This document shows positions 13,448-25,012 of a DNA stretch of 64,000 nt, one piece after another. Under the pieces are notes generated by a model. The model did not search any database, was not told the origin of the DNA, and worked only from the letters and a program-made list of their open reading frames with translations. The position numbers were made by a program, and so were the translations under genes. This DNA is from Rhopalosiphum padi. Its lineage: Eukaryota; Arthropoda; Insecta; Hemiptera; Aphididae. The DNA lies in assembly GCF_020882245.1 (NCBI RefSeq), contig NC_083599.1:55454748-55518747 (forward strand), written 5' to 3'. Each line of letters begins with the position of its first letter. Positions within the stretch are counted from its first letter, which is position 1.

Positions 13448-13580
13448 CTGACGGTCACCATTCCGATAGACTTGTTTTGAAAAGCAGCAAAGCAGCGGTA
13501 ATCAGATATTGTCTATTTATCCACTGACGATAAGTTCGCATTCAAGTATATTTTCGATTATATGTTGGTTTCTCAGGTTT
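13448..13580 (-). other. Candidate non-coding or 5'-UTR internal exon
   Basis: On the minus strand this 133-nt segment is bounded by two strong splice signals: an acceptor with a long T-rich tract ending TTATTTCAG just above 13580, and the donor CAG then GTAAGC starting at 13447. All three frames carry stops, so it is not an internal coding exon. It holds a 29-codon ATG frame starting MRTYRQWINRQYLITAALLL. It may be an untranslated exon of a minus-strand gene or an exon of a long non-coding RNA. Exon calls from splice motifs alone are often wrong. Confidence 0.3.
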
Positions 13581-13989
13581 CTGAAATAATAAAAAAAGTT
13601 TAAGATATTTTGACTATTTCAAAAGAAACTCGTTTTATAAATAAAAATATATGGGTAAGAGTAAGACATTACAACACTAAACTTGTATTTAATAAGTGTA
13701 TTACATACTATTTCTTATGATATTATTTGAAAGACCAAAATATTTAATATTATTTTTTCGTTGGCATTTTAGTCAGCAAATAACAAAATTAATTTAATTA
13801 TTTGAGATATTCATGAACAATACGCATGTTTAGGATTTAATCATCAATATGTCTATGTATTATTGAAAAAAAAAACGTCTGGATTATGAATACAGATAAA
13901 ATTATTTTTTACTTAAAAAAATTGGTATTGGTCATTAAACGAAAAAATGAATAATCATCATAAGTTCATACGTTACACGCTAAAGTGAA

Positions 13990-14075
13990 ACTGAATAAGG
14001 GTGGCCGCTGCAGACTATATTAACCGCAGCGATTGCGCCACTACTGACATTTAGGGCGAAATGACGTCACCAAAC
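13990..14075. promoter_or_regulatory. CpG-rich patch with a perfect CRE site
   Basis: The palindrome TGACGTCA, the consensus CREB/ATF site, lies at 14062-14069 beside a short CG-rich stretch containing the inverted pair CGCTGC and GCAGCG. The surroundings are AT-rich for more than 10 kb, so the patch stands out as a possible enhancer or small promoter. No transcript structure is visible. Confidence 0.35.
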
Positions 14076-16900
14076 TATACTTTTAACCATAAAAATAGTA
14101 GAATGCGCAAGACAGTATTCATATATTGATCAATCAAAATGTTACTTATAGTTTTTGTTTTGTTCAAAACACTAACTTATATATGATTTTTGCGTGTTTG
14201 GCTCAAAAATAACGTGACAAGACCATTTAACCGTATAATTTATTATTATTTTTTTGTTATGTTATAAAAACTGAAGATATATGACGTATAATATTTAATA
14301 TACCTAAATATATGAAAAAATATTACTGTAGAAGACCTCTGTGAAAATTGATGATATACTTAGAACAGTTAAAAATTTAAGCATGTTTGGTTTTCATTGA
14401 AATAAAAAATATATATTGTATAAATACCTACTTCGTATAATATATATGGGTATACTCATAATGTTATTATGTATCAAAAATTGTTATTACATTTATGTAT
14501 AGACATATAGTGAATAAAGTTCATACTGTTCATAGATATTAAATATATTGATACCACATGCATATATTTTGGTATCAGTATGATGAGATATAAATAAAAT
14601 AGTTATCTCATGGTAATGTGATATGCACAAAAAATATAACGTACTTACTTGTATTTGCAGTAAATACAATAAAATATAATATAAGATAATTGACAGGAAT
14701 ACAAGCAAACTAATAAATAAATATCAAAATCTCATAATTTATGTCAATATATATTTTATATTATTATATTATACCTATTGAATATTCCCATGTTAAATGT
14801 TAATTTAAGTTTTAAATTTTTTAGTTTCCTAAAGCATTTTATTCTTTTTAATATATCAGATGATAACTTTTAATAAAATATTATTAATTAAATTATTTTA
14901 TTTATATTGGATTTATCAATATCAGTATTTAGAGTTTATAATAAAATATTATTGCTTTTTTTATTATTATTATTATTGATTTAAACTTTAAAATATTTAC
15001 TATTTGTCATCTTAGTTACAAAGCTATAAATATTATAATTTCTGGTATGTTATGGTATTAATATAAATTAAAATATTTAATGTAAAATAAGTTCAAAAAT
15101 TATTTTTAATAAATGGCACATACAGTTTTTACAGAGATGATGTTTACAATATCACATAGGGTAAAAAGATATTGAATTTTGTTTCACTAAGTTATATTAT
15201 ACATATTATGAATATATGATTATCATTTAATAATATTATTCATTTGATGTATTTTTGAAAATAATAAATCATTGAATAACAAAATACATTGATTCGGATA
15301 ATGCAAATCTCCTTATAAGGATACTTTCCATTTGAAGTGGACAATAACAATATCAAAATATACACTAAACATTTGTCCCGTATATTTTAAATTTTAATGT
15401 TATACAAAATATATTAGTATCAATTTTCAATTGACTGTTACACTGAATCACAAAATAGCTAGATATATAGTTCTTATAAAAATAAATTTTAATAAAACCT
15501 ATTTGTGGCTGAAAGGAGAATTATATTTGATTACCTATACCTACTATGCATATACCTATACGTCTTGACGTATTTTATCACCACAGTTAATAAATACTAT
15601 ACAAAAATAGCATAATAATACTGAAACACTGTAACATATAATTTCTATAACATATGAATATATGATTGAGTATACAATGTGTTTGACGCCTCACGATAAA
15701 TCATAAAAATTAATAGTGATCGAATAGAATTGCATTATCATTCGAAAAAGGTAAGACTATTTAAGACTATCAAATAAAATCACAAAAACTTATATTATAT
15801 ATTCATAGAAGAATGACCGTATTTACTATCTGTTAACGACACAACTAAATCATGAATATTTACTAATAGCCAAACATCAAAATAACAAATTATATCATGT
15901 ATTTATGTTACATATGGACTTATACGTCGCGGGTTGGTATGGTGTGCGGGAAGGGAACGGGAAATAGTTTCGCATCAAATGTCCCATGGTATTAAATATG
16001 TCACGATAGCTTACAGAAGATAAGAGTGAACAACTGGTTAATGCGTTTTGATTGATTAGGACCGTATTGTAGGCCTTTAGGATAACTTGCACTGACGACG
16101 AATCGAACAAATTATTTGGTCATGGCCTGTGGGTAAAAATAAAGGTTCTACGTCAAAAGTTATGTCAAGCGAGTGAATTACTGCAGCTAGGGATACATAT
16201 AGTCTACGCTTGAGACTAATATGTATAGACGTATATGCACATTGTACGCACAGAGATACGAAAAATAGATTGGATTCTAAAAGCGGAATACGAGTCGACT
16301 AAGCTCGTGTACTAAGTTAAACGTATATTATATTGAGTTGGCTACAAGTAATTCAACTAGAGGCCAGTTGTACTTGCGGTAATGGTTCAATATAAGATTA
16401 TCTATAAGCTTATATAATTTCTATTTGAAACTAAGATTAAAAATACTAGTCAGTATTATTTATTTATTAGCACTTAAATCGACAGCACGTGAATACCAGC
16501 GATAGTTAAATTATTATTATGTATACAGAATGTAAAAATATGTGCTTATAGTGAAAAGAGAAAGGGCCAAAGATAGTCAGCTAGATATAGGTAATCATTA
16601 TAATCGGAATTGCAGGCTACTAAGTTGTAGAATAAGTCTAATCTTTGTTAACAAACATTTGGATAAGGAAAGAAACTGTTTGGTTTTAGACGATGATAAG
16701 GGACATAGAAATAGACTCGCAACTATATAGAAGATAAATCAATCTTTCAGTCGAGAAGGATTTTGAGAAAAGGAAATATATATTTGCTTTAAACTAGCAA
16801 CCATGTATGACAGTAGTATGCAACATAAGAGTAAATTCTATGGAACTGGAGATTTGAACCAAACTAACATACCGGAATTATTAAGATAACGATTTTTCTG
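14076..16900. other. AT-rich intergenic or intronic DNA
   Basis: No gene is supported. A somewhat more GC-balanced stretch at about 15920-16130 gives a minus-strand open frame (15895-16110) that I cannot assign. A hairpin with a 12-bp stem and one bulge lies at 16194-16225 (TACATATAGTCT and its near-inverse); its 7-nt loop is short for a microRNA precursor. Confidence 0.5.
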
Positions 16901-16904
16901 AAAA

Positions 16905-17290
16905 TATTGATGTATATAAATATTATAAATACTAAATCAAAATTCAAATGAGTAGTTTCTCAGTTGTTACTTGTTAAACTTTAAGTAGCTACGAGGATAA
17001 TAACTATCATTATTTATTATAATATAGTCTATGATAACTGGTTTTAAAAGGGGCTATGATAATTTGAAAATTATATTTATTAATATGAATTTATTACAAT
17101 TTTATAATTGGTAAACATTCTCAGAGTATATAAAATAAGAACTAGACTAAATATAATTACATGTATTTTATTTAAAATAATTATTAAGGAATATTAATCT
17201 TAATATCTTAAAGTTTAATAACTCGTTTGAATTTCAATTTAAATGCATCAACATTTTTAAAATAGTCACCCGATTAACATTTTACAGTAA
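16905..17290 (+). repeat. MITE family A, internal fragment
   Basis: Internal strings match the family A copy at 21742-22382: AATTCAAATGAG..., GGTAAACATTCTCAGAGTATA and AACTCGTTTGAATTTCAATTT. No clear termini were found, so this is a truncated or decayed copy. Confidence 0.45.
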
Positions 17291-17769
17291 AAAATAATGT
17301 GGTTCTAGTAAAACAAATATCGCCACATGGCACTAAAATCACGGTTCAAATGGTAAAAACAATCTAAATGCTTACATGAAAATTATGAAAATCAGTATTG
17401 AATAAATGAATTTTTAAAGGTTAAAATGCGTGGGTTAGCATTGTGCATTCTTTGTGAATAATTCTGTGTCTAATATATTATCATATAGCTATACAAATTT
17501 TTTACCGCGTTATCGCCGGCACTATAAAGGTGTTTCTAAATTCTAATATAACTAGAAATGGTATTTATAATTTACGCACATTACAATATATAATAGCTTT
17601 AGTTCATCTGATCACGTTATTATGATGCGTAGATACGCGCATGTGTATACAAACGATTCCAGTCACGTTTAGCTTATAGTCCACGATTATAGCACGACTA
17701 CACGTCACATAAATATAGGTGCACGGATGTGTAAACAAATGGGCGACTGTACTTTTAGAGCGATAATAA
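17291..17769. other. AT-rich DNA, no gene seen
   Basis: Nothing gene-like. Composition becomes more GC-balanced from about 17620 towards the patch at 17.77-17.97 kb. Confidence 0.5.
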
Positions 17770-17967
17770 ATATATACGTTGTACACCAAGCCGGCTAACC
17801 ACGAATCAGAGAAATCGCTGTACGAGAGAAGCTTGCGACAACGCGCGAGAATCGGCCGGTACACGTCGTTCGTTGATACACTGCCCTCCGAACTGCACTA
17901 TCGCCGAATGGACAGACTACGCGATAGAAAGACGCCCGACCCGTTGTCGGAAAAATTACATATGTAA
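17770..17967 (+). other. Unassigned GC-balanced open frame (possible exon remnant)
   Basis: The frame is open from 17770 to a TAA at 17965-17967, and the stretch is clearly more GC-rich than its flanks. The first ATG in frame is at residue about 44 of the track, so it does not begin as a normal gene; it would have to be a terminal exon or a remnant. The residues include a charged run (SLYERSLRQRARIGRYTSF). No family is recognised, and no good acceptor with a pyrimidine tract precedes it. The overlapping minus-strand frame (17795-18097) is judged a shadow. Confidence 0.15.
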
Positions 17968-20900
17968 ACTGTACTTGCATCGGGCCCCGTCGAAAATACA
18001 TTGAAATAACATAATTGTAGGGACTATATAAGCCCGCTCGATGGCCGATATCATATATGGATATGTAGGTATATCGTATATCATAAATGATATGCACATA
18101 ATAATATTGTACTATATGCAGATGATTACTAAATAATATATCTATAATAATAAAAGAAGATGTTTAAACACAATTGTGTGTGTGTATGTGTGTAAATGAT
18201 TCGCAGTCAAGTTTATCGTTGGTTTTGAAATTTGGTAAGTATACATAGATTTAAATCCTACACTTAAAAATGTTCACTTCAAGACCAATTTTTAAATTCC
18301 ACGGGAACACCGTACCGGATAAGCTTATCCGAATTATAACTTAAATATTATACATATATAGATTATTTTCATAGTTAAAGATTTATTTAAGCTTTTATAT
18401 AATGTAGATTATTAATAACAAATTTATTTCCAATAAAAATAAGACAAGATGTAAATATTATATTAACTATGTTGGTATTTTTTTTTAAGAGTCTTAACAA
18501 TTATCTTTTGCACTGGGACCTCCAGAGTTTATGATCCAACACTGCGTGAGTGCCTAATAATATTATAATCGCATTCCATCCCTGTCTGCCCCAAGTCCTG
18601 CATAGGTTTTTCGTCTAGTTGATACTCTATGCGTTACAGTTACAAAGTGTACATTTTAATGTAGCGCTGCATTGAGTGTGAAAAATGACACCACGTTTTG
18701 TCTAATACGTGATTACGTCAAACCGTGATGGCCGATTACAATAGTAAGCGGACAAATAAGTCCAAGGACGAAAGAAAAAAAACACAACGAAAAAAAGTAC
18801 AGGTAAAAAGGATAAAAAAAATTAATAATGCATTTTTGGAATAATGTATAAAAAAAATATAGGTACTATAATATGTACATGAAAACGTATAGTATAGTAG
18901 GTATAGGTACCTATATAGAGACATCAAACAATTTGAATTTTAAATTTAAAAAAAAAATATATGGTTAGTTTTGAGGGAAAAAACATTATTTAAATCATGA
19001 ATTCTGTAAATATGAAATATTTCAAAATAATATATTGTTTTACTGCGGGATGTACCTATACATATCATATATATGACGTATATACCAACAGTATTTTACA
19101 CGAGTACTAGAGCACCTACACTATTACTTCTTACCTAATCCGGTTTCATTTTAATAATTATGTTTTATTCTTGTTGTCTGCAAGTTATTCTATGATTTTT
19201 TTGTGCAAATTTATAGTTAAATTATTAATAATAAAAAACACTTTTTTTTTAAATTATTGTAGAAGTTGAATGGAATGGGGCAAGTAATGAGTAGGTAACA
19301 AATTATATGTTCTTTATTTATCTTATTGTTTTTTGAGTACCTTCATTTTTTTTTTTGTCATTCAAACGATTGCTCCGAAATCTTTATATCTCTAGATATC
19401 GATTTTAAATCAAATCGGAGGAGTTTAAGCGGATTCGGATTTAAATATTGAAATTTAATGTTTTGCTAAAAAAAGTTTTTTGACTATAATATTCTATATT
19501 TTTTCAAGAGCTTTCAAACTTTGTGTCAGTTTTTCAGTAATTTATTTTTCATTTTCACTTTTTTGGGATATAAAAACAATGCTTGATTTTAAATTTTATA
19601 TTAAAAAGATGAAAACACAAAAAATTATTTCAATAATCCACAAGATCCCCTATATTAAAGAACTTCACAGTAGAATTTGTACACCATTTTTATCAATTAA
19701 AAAAATGTCCAAGAAATAAATAAATTGATATGAAAGCATTACATTCTTATTTACCATCCTTTATTGTTATTATATTTTAATTTAGTTTTTCTTATTTATC
19801 ATGATTAATACTATCCTATTATTAGGCTTAAATATTTAATTTGTGGACCAAACTTTATTTAATATTAAACCAATTCGGACTACTTTTAGTCGTTAACATC
19901 TTAACGTTGATACATAAACATAACACAATAATGTTCCATGTTATATATTTTTGCACTAATATAATTATCCCTATTATATTTTACTAAGGAGGAAATTCAC
20001 TCGGTGACTTCCAAACATGCACTCCGAATTGAATATAAAAATTACATATATTACAATGAATAGCGATTGGTTTTTTTGAACCAATTTCGAGGTATAGTAT
20101 TAAAAATTTAGATTTCCTATTTAAGATCAGTACTACTGATATAACAAATATTGTAGATCGATACAGATAGCTAGACTCGAGAAACGAACGCAATAATTTA
20201 TTTAAAAACACCAACATGGACTGCAATTCTATTAAAACATGGTAGTAATACATTAGAATAAATAAAAAATTCAAATATTTATACGCAACTACTTTTTTAC
20301 GATTTCATTTTGAATTATACGATATGTGTAACAACTAACAGCATTATATTATAGGTACCTACATAATACATTACCAACATCATATTGAGTGATGTTAGTA
20401 AGGCAAAGTAATTTCAGTATTTTATAAAAAACGACAACATGTAAAAACACGTCGTATAATATACTATATATTGCGATAAGTAGTAGTAAGTAGGTACTGC
20501 CTATGTATACCCAAATTTGTTTCCTTACACTTTTATTAATTTTACAATGACAGAACAATTTAAAAATTTGTTCAACCATGATAGTATTAAATAATATGTA
20601 CTATATAAATTATATAATAAAAACATATATGTCATTAAACTATGGCCAATTCTATTGAAGTTTTTTTTCATCAGACCGATTCAAAATGTTATCATCATTA
20701 TTTCGTCAGTGAGCACACATGTACGAAACAACACCGATTACGATTTTCAAGAGGCCACGGGTATGTATCGTAATTGAGTACTAATTTTCAGTTTTTTAGT
20801 TATGGAAAGTTTAATCGTAAAAGGATTTCGCGAGCATATACTTAGACTTTAGTAATTGGTACTTGGATAACTACATTAAACAAAATATTTTGGTATATTA

Positions 20901-21741
20901 TAATAATAATATAATTTATTGTTCGATAGGTATGTTATTTATGGCTCTTGTCTAGAATATTATTTGTATAATATGCAGCGGCTATTTTAATAAAATTAAT
21001 TTAGAAAAAAAAAACATAAGTTCTATGTGACGGTACCCCTCTAGGTTGTTTAGTGAATTAGGTTTGACCGTCTAAATGTTTTCCCGGAATAAAGACTTTT
21101 ACATAATAATAATAAATGTGATTTTTTTTTTATAGTTGTATGGTCTTGGTCTATAATCGTTGAGTTTGGCGTGAAAGAATTTATAATACATTTTAAAAAC
21201 TGCAGAGGTTTAATTCTTCTAAATAATATTACATAATATGTCATGATGAACCTGCATTGATTTAAATTGTATAAAATAATAATCGCAAAACAAAAAATAT
21301 TATTAATCCAAACAGATGAAATAATATCATTTAAAATTTATAAACACCATCGACAAATATTGTTATCTTCTCTGATGGATAAAATGTGTCATCGTACGTG
21401 GAAAATAAGAGAAAACAACGTTATAATAGCACATAGTATTATTATTATATTTATTCTTTCGAAATCGTCTATAGTGGATCGCTGGAGTTTGAAAAATATC
21501 GATAGGCATAATATTATTATTTATTACGTGCACGATGCACGCGCCTATAATTTTGCTAATGTATATAGCAATGAAAATTATTTGCTTACGAATGTGTAAT
21601 ATTTTTAATAATAACAAAAAAATAACAAACACTGTCACTGTATACATGTGCACAAAAAGTGTTTAGATTGTGCAGTCATGTTACATATACATATTATGAT
21701 GTGCATATATAGCAGACAACGAATTAATTTCATTGTAAGTA
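17968..21741. other. AT-rich intergenic or intronic DNA
   Basis: No gene is supported. A perfect 16-bp palindrome CGGATAAGCTTATCCG at 18316-18331 joins two GATA-factor motifs. A good donor-like sequence (TTTG then GTAAGTATAC) lies at about 18234. The open frames at 19480-19719, 19984-20274 (-), 20349-20579 (-) and 21267-21599 are Lys/Ile/Asn/Phe-rich, as expected from AT-rich chance frames. Confidence 0.5.
18316..18331. promoter_or_regulatory. Palindromic double GATA site
   Basis: CGGATAAGCTTATCCG is a perfect 16-bp palindrome made of GATAAG and CTTATC back to back. GATA-family zinc-finger proteins bind each half. Function is inferred from the motif only. Confidence 0.3.
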
Positions 21742-22382
21742 TACAGAGTGCTCAGCCTAATTTCACGTTTCAATGTTAAATTTTGGTATTCAATTTTTTT
21801 AAGTAGGTACCTATTATTAAAATTAAGAGCCTATATTTAGATATTTTATACTAATGATAGTCATATATTTTTTTTTTTTGTAACTCGTTATAAGCTGATG
21901 ACGTTTTGAAAATGTTTATGAACATAAATCGAAATTCAAACCATTTGATTTTAAGTTATTTAACTTTATACTCTAAGTATAATTACAAGATCATAATTAT
22001 AGGTTTAAATATTATAATGATTGATAATTTTAAAATTATAAATAAAAGAGGTAATTTAATATTAATTCATCAATATTTTATGATATGTAAACATTTTCTG
22101 AGCATGATATATGAGTATTTGTTTCAATATTAGATATTTTTTATAATATTATAAAACCATTTCCATTATCCTTAGTATAAACATTTTGATAACTTTAAAA
22201 CTACTCGTTTAAATTTTGCTTTAAATACGGCAACATTTAAAAAAAAATTAACCACTAAACAATTTATAAAAAAATCAGTCATTATTCATTATATTTAAAA
22301 ATTACAATAACCAGAATATGAATTAATTCAATATTAAATAATAAAAAAAGGGCAGCTGAACATGCCTCGGTGAATCACCTAG
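21742..22382 (+). mobile_element. MITE family A, full-length copy
   Basis: It starts TACAGAGTGCTCAGCCTAAT and ends CTCGGTGAATCACCTAG, the inverse-type terminus. The interior shares ACTACTCGTTTAAATTTTG and the TGTAAACATTTTCTGAGCATG region with other copies. About 640 bp and no transposase; the 75-codon frame inside (21906-22133) is low-complexity. Confidence 0.65.
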
Positions 22383-23019
22383 CAATTTTGCAATTACCCT
22401 ATATATTGTCTAAAGCATATATAATATACTCGTAATGCTTAGTCAAAAAAACATATTACTGTATCTATGTTTTATTTCTGTGTGAAATTTTTTTTATTAT
22501 TTATGTTACTAATTAAATAATATTAATGTAAATTAACATTTATTTTTTTCAAACCAATTTTTGAAAAATATTTTTCTACACATAATATAATTATAATTAT
22601 TATGATCAAAAATTACATGGGTAATAGATTTTTAAGTCGTATTTATAATTTAATGAGGAATAAACAAAATTTAACGATATTATATATGATAATATTATAA
22701 ACACATACCTATACATAAATTGATTATCTTAAGTTTTTTTTTGCAACCTCATCAGCAACTTAAAATACATAATATTATACATATAAGTATATAATATATA
22801 TTATATTCCGTTCAAAAATTGAAGTGTATAAACGAGGATATCATTATGATAATTTTTTTCATGTACGCGTTAAATTGAAAAAATTCGTTAATTTTTAATT
22901 GGTTAATTAGCTTGAATACATTAGATATGTATAATAATATATAGTTTTATTAAACGTTATTCTACATTTCCGTCTAATTAGATATTTTATTTATTCAAAA
23001 CACTATACACATTAATAAT
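22383..23019. other. AT-rich DNA, no gene seen
   Basis: Nothing supported apart from short TA-rich runs. Confidence 0.55.
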
Positions 23020-23097
23020 CAGCCGCAAAAACCGAAAATTTTCGAATTACCATACCGTGAAACGTATACGCGGAGCTCGTTTTTTCCGATCTAGAAA
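23020..23097 (+). other. Candidate 5'-UTR exon
   Basis: A short CpG-bearing stretch ends in AGAAA followed by GTAAGTG at 23098, a good plus-strand donor. The next strong acceptor, a T-rich tract ending TTTTAG at 23246, would close an intron of 149 nt that contains an ATT repeat (23132-23156). The 5' limit is not visible; 23020 is a guess from composition. Confidence 0.25.
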
Positions 23098-23246
23098 GTA
23101 AGTGTATTTTTCCTTAAAGTTTTTTTTTTTTACTATTATTATTATTATTATTATTTTACATTTGTAACTAGACAGATTCGTCGATTTGAACACCGGAGCA
23201 TAACATTATCGGGTTGATGTCACGGTGACACGATGTTTTTTTTTAG

Positions 23247-23468
23247 GATGAATGAATTGAACAAATCATTGAAATGACTTTAGTGGACCGTGTACCGAGA
23301 AAACTGGCGGAACCGATCATAAGAGACCGGTTTATAGCATTTGTTCACGTAGTAGGTACAGCGATCCACGATGGAAGAAGGGGTGAAGTGGGGGGACATC
23401 ATCGAGGAAAACTCGACCGTGAGACGGAATTTTGTGAATTGTATACTTCCTGCCGCCCGGGTGGGTAA
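23247..23468 (+). CDS. Candidate small gene or exon, 64-aa frame (unassigned)
   Basis: A perfect acceptor (a long T run ending in TTTTAG at 23246) leads into a GC-balanced segment. An ATG at 23274 opens a frame of 64 codons ending TAA at 23466-23468; the protein starts MTLVDRVPRKLAEPIIRDRF and is basic. Alternatively, the exon ends at a donor, GTGGGT at 23461 or GTAAAC at 23465, and the protein continues elsewhere. No signal peptide or membrane segment is visible and no family is recognised. Two overlapping minus-strand frames (23280-23555 and 23332-23559) compete; the splice signals favour plus. Confidence 0.3.
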
Positions 23469-23555
23469 ACAGAAAACTGCATCGAGTGTAAAATTCGAGT
23501 TGGGAAAACGAAGAAGAAAGAACGGGAAAAATATAAAAAAATAATACACATCCAT

Positions 23556-23730
23556 CCATATAATATGCCTTATATATAGGTATGGAAAACTGACGGCTCT
23601 CTTGTTATTTTTCTCTAATAAACCATAGTGTCGTTACATTATTTTCCGTGCAGGTTGACGACCCCAGGGTATTCATACATATATATTATATACATAATAC
23701 ATATTATATATAAAGTCAGTAAATTCATAT

Positions 23731-23767
<37 letters not shown>

Positions 23768-24404
23768 TTTAACTTAACGGTCCATTTAAGACCTTCGCCG
23801 CTTTATCCAACCTCTTCCACCTTTCTCTTTCATATACACACCGCATCCTCAATACTTGTATTGTTCATTAATGTGTTCCTTGCATTCGCTACATGACCAC
23901 AACAGCACAAAACGTATTGCTGTTATTGTAAAGGTATATCATCACGTTATAATTCGTAATTTAAATAACGAATAAACTGTATGAGGCTGTTATTATATTA
24001 TAGTTTTTGCGTATATCGCATAATAAAAATACTTTTATGGTTTTCAATTTTTTGTTTTCCGAAAAAAAATTGACTCAAATTAAATTAAACGTATACGTAC
24101 ATATTATTGTAATAAAATAAAAACAAAACGGATAGAATGGGTCGGTAGTAATAATGTTTTATTATTTCACAAAAAGCATGACTCTGTAGTCTGTTTTTAC
24201 AGGACGTGCATTACTCAGTTGAACCATGAAACCACAAAAACGTACCAAGAAAAGAGGAAGAGAAAAATAGAAAACGTCATTATATATTATGTTATAGAGC
24301 TTCCCGTACATATAGATGTATTGGTTATTCTGTATTCACTTTAACATTGTGCTACATGCATGATGCGTATGTAATATAATAATTTATAAAATATATATTA
24401 TAAT
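23556..24404. other. AT-rich DNA with TA/CA microsatellite
   Basis: A (TA)n tract followed by (CA)n lies at 23731-23761. No gene is supported. Confidence 0.6.
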
Positions 24405-25012
24405 ACACAGGATAATTTACCAAGCATGCTTACCCCTAATTTTTGTTTGATAATGCATTTATTTTATTTTATTCCTAGTATTCCAATTACCAGAATTTGT
24501 ATTAAAATACCATATTTTCACATTACTTAGATTTTTACACTATTCAATAAGTGTTCTGTAGTAAAAATTTTTAATTTTCAAACGAGGACCATCCTTTTTT
24601 GCTGTAAATTACGTATTTAAAAGATAATAGGTATTTTTTGAAAATTTCAATGTATCTATAAATATTAAACCAGTGATTTTTGGATTATAGAACATTTTGA
24701 AATATGTTCTTTAATGTGGAGGGAGAATTATAGTAATTAATATTAATATAGTAATAAATTAACATTTTATAATTAGTATTATTATATTTTCTTAACAAAT
24801 AATAATTTAAAGTAAAAATAAAGATTTTAATTTGAAAACACAGAAGTTTGTATCGACACAGAATATTCCTTAAAATATTATAAAAATCTAATTATTCGAA
24901 AATATGAACTAAGAGTACCTACTTGTGTACTTGAAAATTCTTAAAGTCAGAATATAAATAAATTCATCATAAAAGGATAAAAGAGAGTTGAACGAGCTTT
25001 GTCAATCACCAT
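24405..25012 (+). mobile_element. MITE family A, full-length copy (diverged)
   Basis: The left end ACAGGATAATTTACCAAGC is followed by ATGCTTACCCC. The right end GAGTTGAACGAGC... finishes with GTCAATCACC. Both are diverged versions of the family termini. No coding capacity. Confidence 0.55.

Noticed and set aside
16194..16225. Hairpin considered as a microRNA precursor
   Set aside because: The stem is only about 12 bp with a 7-nt loop, well short of the usual precursor size.
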